From: Planctomycetota bacterium
Lineage (GTDB): Bacteria > Planctomycetota > Phycisphaerae > Phycisphaerales > UBA5793
Reading direction: 5' to 3'
NCBI GenBank assembly: GCA_013112555.1
Contig: JABFGK010000001.1
Span: forward strand, 1-64,000
DNA length: 64,000 nt
The first letter of the stretch is position 1, and every line of letters starts with the position of its first letter. The position numbers and the translations under genes were made by a program. The notes beneath the pieces are model-generated. The model ran no database searches. It worked only from the letters and a program-made list of their open reading frames with translations, and was not told where the DNA came from. Positions 31,483 through 40,553 of the stretch are shown here, piece after piece.

Positions 31483-31690
31483 CATGGTTTCTGAGTGTGG
31501 CAGTTGCATTTCAGGTCCGACGGTCCTTCAATAGGCCCCTTGCCATCTGGCGTCGGTGGTATTGAATCACTGCGCTATCGCCGCACGGTCGTTCACGCGG
31601 CATCGGCATGCTAAATGACTGTTGCAAGTATGCATTGGCAGTCCGACTGCTGATTCAGTTGGTTGGATTGTTCGGAGGTGTAACCGGCTT

Positions 31691-31876
31691 ATGGCTATCA
31701 GGATCAAGGCACGAAGTGGCGAGAGCGTCGACCAGATGCTCCGACGGTTCAAAAAACTGTGTGAAAAAGAGGGCCTGACGAAGGATATCAAGCGTCGGGC
31801 CTATTACGAGAAGCCGAGTGAGCGTCGACGACGTGCCATGCGCAAGTCGGTCAAGCGCAACGAGCGCCCTGTGTAA
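31691..31876 (+). CDS. rpsU: 30S ribosomal protein bS21
   Basis: 61 residues, very basic: ESVDQMLRRFKKLCEKEGL, IKRRAYYEKPSERRRRAM and a C-terminal KRNERPV. Typical bS21, which binds the platform of the small subunit near the anti-Shine-Dalgarno helix. The ATG at 31691 has GGAGGTG ten bases upstream; the longer frame from 31622 is upstream sequence. Confidence 0.95.
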   Translation: MAIRIKARSGESVDQMLRRFKKLCEKEGLTKDIKRRAYYEKPSERRRRAMRKSVKRNERPV

Positions 31877-31878
31877 AC

Positions 31879-31916
31879 GGGGACCGAGGCGGCCGGTCGC
31901 CCCGTGCGCCTTTTTG
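31879..31916 (+). terminator. probable terminator after rpsU
   Basis: GGGGACCG pairs with CGGTCGCCCC with one bulge, then GTGCGCC and TTTTT. The gap between stem and T run makes it less certain than the others. Confidence 0.45.
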
Positions 31917-32457
31917 TATCGCACGGTCTGCGCCGAGTGATCGGTGTCTCTCGGTCTGCTTCCGAATCGGGTGGGGGTGGCGGTGCGGCTCTCGATGGGG
32001 GAGGATGCATGAGCAACGGCCATCGGGCCGGTGGGAGGATGGAGCGTTGCTGATTAAGGCGGTGGATGGCTGATTGATATCGTTCCTTTCACGCTCGAGT
32101 CCGGGGCTTAAACCGGAGTGAGGCGATTGATCGTGGAGCGACAATCGGGCAGCCTTCCCTTCAGTTCACATACAGCGATTTGTCAGGAAACGAAAACCGA
32201 GGATACGTCTCGTTCCAGGAATGGAGCAGCCGTCGGCATCGTGAACGGCCGTGGGACCACCCAGCCCCTCGCCCTTCTCTGTTCTTCATCCGGTGCCGAA
32301 TCTGAGTCACGGTCTGAGCAAGTGAGAACCCGGTCGCATCCGCTGTGATGATGTGGTTGCACCGTCGCTCAGAAGACTCAAGAGGTCGGCCGCCCGGATC
32401 CAAATACTCATGAGGCTTATCCGAACACCAACACACGAATGACGATGAGGTGATGAA
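31917..32457. other. long intergenic region before hppA
   Basis: 540 bases with only short overlapping frames that look non-coding. GAGGTG lies 8 bases before the hppA ATG. I see no riboswitch fold or tRNA. Confidence 0.5.
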
Positions 32458-35097
32458 ATGCTTACGCTGCAGGCAATGGACGGCGGATGGCTTGGCAGGA
32501 CGGCCGAACAGATCATTCCGGGATCATTGACGCTGGCCGGGATCAACGAAATCCCGGCACTTTGGTACGTCGCACCGGTTGGGGCTGTCTGTGCCCTGAT
32601 CATGGCGCTTCTGTTCTTCAAATGGCTGAAAGGTCAGTCCGAGGGTGACCCGGACATGATTGAGATCGCCGATGCAGTGCGGCAAGGTGCAATGGCCTAT
32701 CTCAGGCGCCAGTACAAAGTCGTCTCGTTCGTCTTTGTCGTGCTGGTGGTGGTGCTGGCGATTTTGTCGCTGGGGCTCGGGCTGCAGCCGACCTGGTCCA
32801 TGATCGGGGTTCCGGTGGCCGGCTTCCTGTCCGGTCTGTGCGGCTGGTTCGGGATGAAGACGGCGACCCACGCCTCAGCCCGGACGGCCAACGCAGCCCG
32901 GAACTCGCTGAACGACGGCCTCAAGGTGGCGTTCCGATCCGGTGCCGTCATGGGCCTGATCGTCGTCGGTTTTGCGCTGCTGGACATTTCCATCTGGTTC
33001 TTCCTGTTTGCCGGCCTTGACATGTTCGGCGACATGCCGCTGACGGAGTTGACGGTCGTCATGCTTTCGTTCGGCATGGGTGCCTCGACGCAGGCGTTGT
33101 TTGCCCGTGTCGGCGGCGGGATCTACACGAAGGCGGCCGACGTCGGGGCCGACCTCGTTGGCAAGGTTGAAGCCGGCATTCCTGAGGACGACCCGCGTAA
33201 CCCGGCCACCATTGCTGACAATGTCGGCGACAACGTCGGCGACGTGGCCGGCATGGGTGCCGACCTCTACGAGTCGTACTACGGTTCGATCCTGTCTTCG
33301 ATGGCACTCGGTGCTGCGGCAGCCTTCAGTCTCAACCTTGATGCGACCGGGGCGATCAAGTTGACGGCCGTCCCGATGTGCATTGCCGGACTCGGCATCA
33401 TCTGCTCAATCCTGGGCATCTTCACCGTCAAAACGAAGGAAGGCGCTTCCTTCAACCAGTTGCTCAAGAGCCTGCACTTCGGCGTCTGGGCCAGTTCCGC
33501 CTTCATCATCATCGGTGCCTTGGCCGGGTTCTACTTCCTGTTCAAGGACGTCGAACAACTCTCTTGGCTCGGCCTGTGGGGCTCGATCGTCAGCGGGCTG
33601 GTTGCCGGTCTGGTGATCGCCTGGGGGACCGAGTATTACACCTCCTATGAACATGCGCCGACCAAGCGAATTGCAGAGCAAGCCCGGACCGGGCCGGCCA
33701 CGGTCATTATCTCCGGCATTGCCGAGGGCATGATGTCCACCTGGATCCCGCTGATCGTCATCGTGATTGCCATCCTCTGTGCCTACGGGTTTGCCGGCGG
33801 CTCCGACAACTTCGTCCTCGGCCTGTTCGGCGTTGGCATCGCTGCCGTCGGCATGCTGTCGACGCTCGGGATCACGCTCGCGACCGACGCCTACGGCCCG
33901 ATCGCTGATAACGCCGGCGGGAACGCTGAGATGACCGGCCAGGAGCCGCACGTCCGTGAGCGGACTGATATGCTCGATGCACTGGGCAACACCACGGCTG
34001 CCACCGGCAAGGGCTTTGCGATCGGTTCGGCAGCCCTGACTGCCATGGCCCTGCTGGCAGCGTACACGCAGGTGGTTCAGCAGCAGCAGACTTCCCAGGC
34101 TCAGGATTGGGTGGCTCGCGAAGGCATCCAGGCAACGTCACAAGTCACGGCCCACTACGAGGGCTACGGCAAGTGGGCCATTGTCGGTGAGGACGGTACC
34201 GTCTTTGACGAATCCGACAGTGAGGCAGACGTGGTCGGTGCCCTGATGCTCGGCAGCGATCACCTGATCAAGGACATTACGGCGGTTGCCGCCTCCGGCT
34301 CCGTGATCGTCCCGTTGTCTGGCGACGTTCTCGGCACGCCGAGATTCCTGGTCTCGGTCCAGGGCGAGAACGGTCCGATTGAGTTCGATCTCGTGCGAGC
34401 CGACCGGGCCTCGATCCGTGACATTATGACGTACTACAACGTGACGCTCATGAACCCGCGCGTTCTCGGTGGGTTGTTCCTCGGCGTGTTGCTGGCCTTT
34501 GTGTTCTGTGCCTTGACGATGAACGCCGTCGGTCGTGCTGCGTACCGCATGATGGGCGAGTGCCATCGCCAGTTCGGCAAGATGAAGGAAGCCTTCAGGG
34601 CCCAGGGCATGAGCGAAGAGGACATCGCCGACCCGATGAAGTGGCCGACGAAGGTTGAGTTTGAAGGCATCAAGTACCCGCAGTATGCCGAGTGTGTTGC
34701 CATCTCGACAGCCGGCGCCCAGCGTGAGATGGTGATCCCGGCCTTGATGGCCATCATCGTCCCGGTAGTCGTCGGACTCGTGCTTGGTGTGGCCGGCGTG
34801 ATGGGTCTGCTGATGGGCGGCCTGTCCTCCGGGTTCGCCATTGCGATCTTCATGGCCAATGCCGGCGGTGCGTGGGACAACGCCAAGAAGTACATCGAGA
34901 CCGGCCAGTTGGGCGGCAAGGGCTCTGATGCGCACAAGGCTGGCGTTGTCGGCGATACCGTGGGTGACCCGTTCAAGGATACCTCGGGCCCGTCGCTGAA
35001 CATCTTGATCAAGCTGATCTCGATCGTGTCGGTCGTGTTTGCCGGTCTGGTCGTCAAGTTCGGCCCGGTGATCGGGCACGCCATCGGCCTCGACTGA
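32458..35097 (+). CDS. hppA: membrane-bound K+-stimulated ion-pumping pyrophosphatase with a large loop insert
   Basis: Couples pyrophosphate hydrolysis to H+ and/or Na+ pumping. 879 residues, longer than the usual 680-770. Hallmarks: GGGIYTKAADVGADLVGKVE, DDPRNPATIADNVGDNVGDV, MGADLYESYYGS (pyrophosphate/Mg site), TDAYGPIADNAGGNAEM, and near the end GDTVGDPFKDTSGPSLNILI. The motif GNTTAATGKGFAIGSAALTA has alanine where K+-independent enzymes have lysine, so K+ dependence is expected. Between two late helices, residues about 540-655 form a soluble insert (HYEGYGKWAIVGEDGTVFDE...FLVSVQGENGPIEFDLV) where most homologues have a short loop. A clean terminator follows at 35132. Confidence 0.96.
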   Translation: MLTLQAMDGGWLGRTAEQIIPGSLTLAGINEIPALWYVAPVGAVCALIMALLFFKWLKGQSEGDPDMIEIADAVRQGAMAYLRRQYKVVSFVFVVLVVVLAILSLGLGLQPTWSMIGVPVAGFLSGLCGWFGMKTATHASARTANAARNSLNDGLKVAFRSGAVMGLIVVGFALLDISIWFFLFAGLDMFGDMPLTELTVVMLSFGMGASTQALFARVGGGIYTKAADVGADLVGKVEAGIPEDDPRNPATIADNVGDNVGDVAGMGADLYESYYGSILSSMALGAAAAFSLNLDATGAIKLTAVPMCIAGLGIICSILGIFTVKTKEGASFNQLLKSLHFGVWASSAFIIIGALAGFYFLFKDVEQLSWLGLWGSIVSGLVAGLVIAWGTEYYTSYEHAPTKRIAEQARTGPATVIISGIAEGMMSTWIPLIVIVIAILCAYGFAGGSDNFVLGLFGVGIAAVGMLSTLGITLATDAYGPIADNAGGNAEMTGQEPHVRERTDMLDALGNTTAATGKGFAIGSAALTAMALLAAYTQVVQQQQTSQAQDWVAREGIQATSQVTAHYEGYGKWAIVGEDGTVFDESDSEADVVGALMLGSDHLIKDITAVAASGSVIVPLSGDVLGTPRFLVSVQGENGPIEFDLVRADRASIRDIMTYYNVTLMNPRVLGGLFLGVLLAFVFCALTMNAVGRAAYRMMGECHRQFGKMKEAFRAQGMSEEDIADPMKWPTKVEFEGIKYPQYAECVAISTAGAQREMVIPALMAIIVPVVVGLVLGVAGVMGLLMGGLSSGFAIAIFMANAGGAWDNAKKYIETGQLGGKGSDAHKAGVVGDTVGDPFKDTSGPSLNILIKLISIVSVVFAGLVVKFGPVIGHAIGLD

Positions 35098-35131
35098 TCG
35101 ATTGAAAACAGACGTCAGAGATACATTTTAC

Positions 35132-35164
35132 AGCCCCGGGTGATGATTCACTCGGGGCTTTTTT
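35132..35164 (+). terminator. intrinsic terminator after hppA
   Basis: AGCCCCGGGT and ACTCGGGGCT pair around GATGATTC, followed by TTTTTT; 35 bases after the hppA stop. Confidence 0.9.
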
Positions 35165-35369
35165 CTGCCGTCATTGCGGCGCTGTCGGGAATCCAGGGAG
35201 ATTCAAAGTGGTGGATCGTGTTTTGCCACGGACTCCAGAGAGAGGCGTGCACGCGACCGCTCGCCCTGGATTCGGGCCTGTGTCGGATGGTCGAATGAGG
35301 AAGCCGCGGTGGAGGGATGTGGTGGGATTCCATTCACCGCCACCACCGGCGGCGGCTTTATCTGCTTCT

Positions 35370-35394
35370 CCGGATTGCCAATCTCCCGACTGGC
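35370..35394. repeat. diverged copy of the 22.6-kb hairpin repeat
   Basis: CCGGATTGCCAATC-TCCC-GACTGGC matches the core seen twice at 22611-22683 (GCCGATC-TCCC-GATCGGC), with changes in both arms that mostly keep pairing. It lies between the hppA terminator and the 3' end of mrp, in 250 bases that hold no gene. Confidence 0.5.
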
Positions 35395-35420
35395 ACTCTT
35401 TCCGCCCCCCCGTCACTGAC

Positions 35421-36529
35421 TCACTCAATCGACATCGTCGGCTGCGTTAACGCGCTCTTCATTGCTGCCTTCGACACCTGGGCTGCCAGTGCTTTCACGA
35501 TACCCTCGAGCGCTTCAGCCAACGCCCCGCCTGCCTCGAAGTTTGATGTCGGGTCGCCTGAGTCGCCGCGCGCGCGGAGGTCGGACACGATCGGGATCGA
35601 CCCGAGGAAGGGCGTGTTCATCTCTTTGGCCATCTGTTCGGCCCCGCCCTTGCCGAAAATGTCGTACTCGGTCCCGTGCTCACACACGAAGTAACTCATG
35701 TTTTCGACGACCCCGAGTACGCTCACGCCCAACTGTTCGAACATGCGAACTGCACGACGGGCATCATCCTGTGCCACCCGCTGGGGCGTGCACACGACCA
35801 CCGCGCCGGCCAACGGCAGCATCTGCGTCAGTGTCAGGGGTACATCGCCGGTGCCCGGTGGCAGGTCGACGATCAGATAGTCGAGTTCGCCCCACTCGGT
35901 CTGGGTGGCCAGCTGCTTGAACGCCCCGTGTGCCATCGGGCCGCGCCAGATCAACGGCTTGTCCGGCTCGACCAACTGGCCGATGGTCATCGTCTTGATG
36001 CCGTGGACTTCAAACGGTCGCAGGCGATTGTCATCACCGACATAGGCGGGGTGCGCCCGAGTCCGAGCATGGTCGGGATTGACGGGCCGTAGATATCACC
36101 GTCGAGCAGTCCCGCGGTGGCCCCTGCCCGTGCCAACCCGACTGCGAGGTTCACGGCCACTGTCGATTTGCCGACGCCACCCTTGCCGGCCCCGACGGCG
36201 ATCACGTTTTTTACGCCCGGGATCGGATTGTCCTGACCGTCGGCCAGTTTCTGTTGCGGCGAGCGGACGTCGGCTGTGAACTCAATGTTGATGTCCCCGA
36301 TCGTTTCGGACCGTTCAGCCCCGAGGATGTGTATCGATTGTTCAATGTCGGCCTGGATCTTGTCCTTGAGCGGGCAGGCCGGCGTTGTCAGTTCGATGGT
36401 CAGATCGACTACGTTGCCGTCTCCCACCTCACACTTCTTGACAAAACCGAGTGACACAATGTCCTTGCCCAGGTCCGGGTCAATGACACTGCGAAGGGCG
36501 TTTTCGACATCAGCGGCGGTAATGGCCAT
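35421..36529 (-). pseudogene. mrp: Mrp/ApbC P-loop iron-sulfur carrier protein, split by one frameshift
   Basis: Fe-S cluster carrier ATPase. First frame (35987-36529): MIP18/DUF59 domain with [16 protein letters not shown] and [18 protein letters not shown], then the deviant Walker [21 protein letters not shown] and [19 protein letters not shown]. The second frame continues [63 protein letters not shown]. One indel near 36050, beside a CCCC run, restores a 365-residue protein. The usual CxxC of the C-terminal domain, which binds the cluster at the dimer interface, reads C-E-H-G, so only one cysteine is left. An internal ATG near 35990 would give only the second half. Confidence 0.88.
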
Positions 36530-36708
36530 GGTGATCAGTATCCCAGCAGTTGGTCGTTCATGGAGTCTGTGTGAATCCGACAGATACCCGCATACACAGG
36601 CCTTTGTTCGTGATATCTGCCAACCATAGGCACCCGACTGAACCGTAGGAACACATCCCGTTTGACGTCGGGAGCCGTGTTGCTGTGATTGACTGCTGAG
36701 TCTGCTGC

Positions 36709-38113
36709 CTACAGAACGAGGTGGGTGGCAATCAGCATCGCATTAACGAACATGAGGATCAGCACCAGGGCAGCAACCAGCGGGACCGGCAGGACCCTGA
36801 GCCAGACCAGCGGTACCGTGAGCACGAACGGCAGGAGATACCGGTCGTAGATGTCGCCGCGTGTCAGTGCGTGCAGGAGCCAGCCGACGACGATCAGCCA
36901 GAGCGACAGGATACAGACGGCCGATGCTGACCGATCTGAGTCAGCACGCTCGGATTGGGTATGCAGAACGACGCAGCCCAGCGCGGCACACCCGAGTGCA
37001 GACAGACTGATCCAGGCCACGGTTTGAATGCCCGACGATGCCGGCAGATAGTCGCGGAAGAACGTGGCAACCAGCCCCATGTACCGGCCGGAATCGGAAG
37101 TCAGGGCCAGGTCCGGCTGGGCTGCAAACCCGAGCAGGGCACCGAACACGGCAGCCGCACCTGCGACAGCCAGCGTGCGCTTCACGGATTGCCGCTCGGG
37201 GAGCCACAGGAACACGGCCGAGATCGGCAAGAGCCGCCACCACGACATAGGTCAGGGCATCAAGCCGGAACCCCAGACCGTAGCGGTCCTGAAATTCCGG
37301 TGACACCAGCCCATCCCATCGCAGCCACAGCGGGATGCGCGACAGGCCGGCGATTGCCGATGCCATCCACCAGCAGGCACTGCCTCGGATCCCGACGGTC
37401 AATACGGCCGTCAGGCATACTGCCCCGGCAATCACGACTGCCTGCACGCGCACATGCACGAGCAATACGAGTACCAACGTGTAGGCAACAGTCAGTGCCC
37501 AGGGGAGTGCGTGACGTTTGGGATCCGTCTGTCGCTCGAACCCGATGATGGCACAGGCGACGGCCCAGAGTGAGAGCAGGTTGAACAGCGGTTCACTCAT
37601 AAACAACTGGGACAGCACCGGTTGGTACGGCAGCAGCCAGATGAGGGCCACGCTGAGTACGGTCAGCCAGGCCTTTTGCCGGTAGGTTTGTTCGGTGTAG
37701 CGCCAGACCCGCCAGGCGATCAGCGCAGCCGGCCAGGCACACAGGGTTGCCAGCAGCATTGAGAGGGAGCGCAGGGATGACGCCTCGGAGCCGCACACCT
37801 GGCCCCAGGCAGCGTATGCCCAGAACAGGACCGGACCTTTGGTATCCTGATAGTCGAGCATGGATGCATGCGACCAGTTGTCGCGGATGATTTCCTGCAC
37901 GACCGGCACCATGTACGACTCGTCCCAGACCTGCGTGGGTGTGTCTGAGTCGGGTGCTGTGCGGGCGCGCCAGTGCCGGAGCGTACTCGTGGTGAATGCG
38001 AGGCTGGCAGTCAGCAATGCAAAGACCACCAGGCTTACCACAATGACTGATGGTGGGCACTGATGCTGCGGCTCGATCCCGTCATCGTGATGCACTGGTG
38101 GCTGTGGTGTCAT
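36709..38113 (-). pseudogene. GT39/ArnT-like polytopic glycosyltransferase, split by one frameshift
   Basis: About 465 residues when joined. The first frame (37240-38113) starts MTPQPPVHHDDG and has a helix, then the PMT/ArnT-type first loop with the acidic pair VWDESYMVPVVQEI and LDYQDTKGPVLFW, and six or seven more helices. The second frame (36709 to about 37240) continues WLPERQSVKRTLAVAG and ends with three helices (FVLTVPLVWLRVLPVPLVAAL). One indel near 37240 joins them. Such enzymes move a sugar from a polyprenyl-phosphate donor to a lipid or protein on the outer face of the inner membrane. The UbiA-type gene directly upstream would fit a donor-lipid pathway. Confidence 0.75.
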
Positions 38114-38180
38114 GATTGGAGCAGGCCGGCTGAGGTGACTGCGGGCGTGGGGTGGTCGGCCCGGTCGGATACAACTTCCT

Positions 38181-39155
38181 TCACGGCTCTAGCAGGAACA
38201 GTTTCAGGAGCACGTCTCGGCCCCATGGTGCGTAGAGCATCCAGACTGCCCCGGCAGCAAACAGGGTATTGCTGATGATGACGATCGGTTCGGTCATGGT
38301 GATCATCAGCGGACTGTCATACCCGCCGCGCGAGGCTGCCCGGTAAAACCGGAACATTGAGATGACGGGTAGCGGCGTCAGCAGCACAAAGCCGCGGATG
38401 CCGACGCCCGGATGGACGGTTGAGGTTGATGACATGGCATAGGCCAGAAATGTCAGAATCGACAAGGCGGAACTGCAGGCCAGCATCCAGCGAAGTTCCT
38501 CTGCGGATCGGTAGCCGGCTGGTGGTTGCCAGTCAGCCGGTGCAGCGGTGCCGGTTGTCGAGTCGCTGATTCGGCTGCCGGCCCCGGTCTGGCTGATGGA
38601 GATGATATCGCACAGTCGCTTGATCTGGGCCAGGAAGAGACACAGGAAGAACACGCTCGACACGAGCCAGAGGCTGGCCGGGACACCGATCGCACAGGCT
38701 CCTGCCACGGCTCGCAGCACGAATCCGAGCGACAGGGCGACCACATCGACCACGTTGATTCGCTTCAGGACCGCGTTGTAGGCGACCTGAAGGGCGAGAT
38801 AGGCAGCCAACACCCAGACGAGCACCCAGGATGCCACCGGGGCCGTCGCAGCCAGTCCCAGGACGATCCAGATAATCCCGGACACATAGGCCGCAGTGGG
38901 GGATACCAGCCCGGCCGGGATCGGTCGATGTCGTTTCACCGGGTGGTGTTTGTCCTGGTGGCGATCCAGGGCGTCATTGATGCAGTAGACGCCGCTGGCG
39001 ACCAGGGAGAACGACATAAAGGCAATGACGGTATGCCACACGGCATGCGGATCGGACGCTTTGCCCGAAGCGAGCAGTGCCGGCACCACGAACATGTTTT
39101 TCACCCAGTCTGTCGGTCGTGCCAGCAGAACCAGGCCCTTGAAGGTCGTTTTCAC
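38181..39155 (-). CDS. UbiA-superfamily prenyltransferase (DPPR-synthase-like)
   Basis: 324 residues from a GTG, about eight membrane helices. ARPTDWVKNMFVVPALLAS at the start, the first Asp-rich motif NDALDRHQDKHHPVKRHRPI (diphosphate/Mg site) and NAVLKRINVVDVVALSLGF are those of decaprenyl-phosphate phosphoribosyltransferase-like members, not menaquinone enzymes. It would attach phosphoribose to a polyprenyl phosphate, giving a donor for cell-surface glycans. The residues around the second motif (LAQIKRLCDI) are followed by an unusual 25-residue polar loop (about 206-230). It is followed 67 bases later by the GT39-like gene on the same strand. Confidence 0.82.
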   Translation of the reverse strand: MKTTFKGLVLLARPTDWVKNMFVVPALLASGKASDPHAVWHTVIAFMSFSLVASGVYCINDALDRHQDKHHPVKRHRPIPAGLVSPTAAYVSGIIWIVLGLAATAPVASWVLVWVLAAYLALQVAYNAVLKRINVVDVVALSLGFVLRAVAGACAIGVPASLWLVSSVFFLCLFLAQIKRLCDIISISQTGAGSRISDSTTGTAAPADWQPPAGYRSAEELRWMLACSSALSILTFLAYAMSSTSTVHPGVGIRGFVLLTPLPVISMFRFYRAASRGGYDSPLMITMTEPIVIISNTLFAAGAVWMLYAPWGRDVLLKLFLLEP

Positions 39156-39397
39156 GGTCGTTGCTCAATCTTACTCAGGCATGCACGTACTACTCCGGGC
39201 GTTTCGAGCCTGTATCGGCGTTCTCCCACATGTCTTTTCGGTGGTACACCTGCATCAGGTTGAATCCGTCTCGACCATCGTGGTCCTTGCGTCGTACAAT
39301 CGCCCCTGAATACTGGACGGCTCGGTCCCTGAATCGATGTCGGCTGTCTCCAGTGTACCCGAAACCTGTGTATCTGGCATTGCGGAAGCAGGATGAA

Positions 39398-40192
39398 ATG
39401 GCCACAGCAACCCCCTCAGACGCGTCAGCATCCACCCGAATCGTCAAACTTCGAATCAAGCGCCAGGACGGCCCCGGGAAGCCCGTGCGGTGGGAGACCT
39501 TCGATGTGCCGGTCGAGCCGGGTGCCAACGTCATCAGTTGCCTCCAATGGATCGCGGAGAACCCGGTGACCACTGACGGCAAGCAGACGACTCCCGTCGT
39601 CTGGGACGCCAACTGTCTTGAGGAGGTCTGCGGCGCCTGCACGATGAACATCAACGGGAGTGTGCGACAGAGTTGCTCGTGCCTGATTGATGAATATGCC
39701 CCCAACAACAACGACATGATCACGCTTGAGCCGATGACGAAGTACCCGGTGGTGAGAGACTTGTGGGTCGATCGGGCCAGGATCTTTGAGACGCTCAAGA
39801 CCGTCAGCGCGTGGGTTCCGATCGACAGTACCTACGACCTCGGCCCGGGCCCGAAGGCAATTCCGGATGGTCAGCAGGTTCGTTACAAGATCAGCGAGTG
39901 CATGAGTTGCGGCTGCTGCATGGAGGCATGCCCGCAGTACCTGATCGAAAACCAGTTTGTCGGGGCGTCCCCGATCGCGCAAGTCCGTCTGTTCAATGCC
40001 CATGACACCGGGAAAGTCCTCAAGGAGGCCCGGCTCGACGCACTTATGGGACCTGGCGGCATTGACGATTGCGGCAACGCACAGAACTGCGTCAAGGCAT
40101 GCCCGAAGGAGATCCCACTGACCGAGGCCATCGCTTCGATCGGTCGGCAAATGACCATCCACGGTGTGCGCAAGTTCTTTATGGGTCGCTGA
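39398..40192 (+). CDS. sdhB: succinate dehydrogenase / fumarate reductase iron-sulfur subunit
   Basis: 264 residues from the ATG at 39398. 2Fe-2S ferredoxin domain with DANCLEEVCGACTMNINGS and RQSCSCLIDE; 4Fe-4S site CMSCGCCMEACPQYL; last cluster ligands CGNAQNCVKACPKEIP. It passes electrons from the flavoprotein SdhA to quinone in the membrane. The MSCGCC form is that of the Bacillus/planctomycete three-subunit type. No sdhA or sdhC lies on either side: the neighbours are a divergent prenyltransferase gene and, after a terminator, a secreted protein. Either the other subunits are elsewhere or the operon is split. Confidence 0.93.
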   Translation: MATATPSDASASTRIVKLRIKRQDGPGKPVRWETFDVPVEPGANVISCLQWIAENPVTTDGKQTTPVVWDANCLEEVCGACTMNINGSVRQSCSCLIDEYAPNNNDMITLEPMTKYPVVRDLWVDRARIFETLKTVSAWVPIDSTYDLGPGPKAIPDGQQVRYKISECMSCGCCMEACPQYLIENQFVGASPIAQVRLFNAHDTGKVLKEARLDALMGPGGIDDCGNAQNCVKACPKEIPLTEAIASIGRQMTIHGVRKFFMGR

Positions 40193-40250
40193 TAACCAGA
40201 TTTCGGTTGCCAGGTGTGGTGAGTACACACTGGCTTATCTCAACTCACAT

Positions 40251-40283
40251 GAGCCGGACCGTTGTTGGTCACGGCTCTTTTTT
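40251..40283 (+). terminator. intrinsic terminator after sdhB
   Basis: GAGCCGGACC and GGTCACGGCTC pair with a one-base bulge around GTTGTT, followed by TTTTTT; 58 bases after the stop. Confidence 0.8.
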
Positions 40284-40553
40284 GTGCGAAATCAGCATGA
40301 TTCGATACTGAAATGACTCGCCGTCTTGATAGACTTATGGCGGTGATCATTGGTTCATATTCTGAACCATGAACAACAACAGCAGTGATGTTGACGCAGG
40401 CGGCTCGTAAACGGTGTGCCGAGGCTCACTGCTGCTGCGCCCCCATGACGGGCGTTTGCTGGAAGGGATGAAGTCTCATGCGCCCTCATCGCGTTCCATC
40501 ACGCTGTTTGCATCACAGATAGCGACGTGCTACACAACCGGAAGGAGAGCACC

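Noticed and set aside
32118-32348. 76-codon plus frame before hppA
   Set aside because: No ribosome site and Ser/Arg-rich random-looking sequence.
34138-35079. 313-codon minus-strand frame opposite hppA
   Set aside because: Shadow of the pyrophosphatase gene, His/Asp-rich and without protein motifs.
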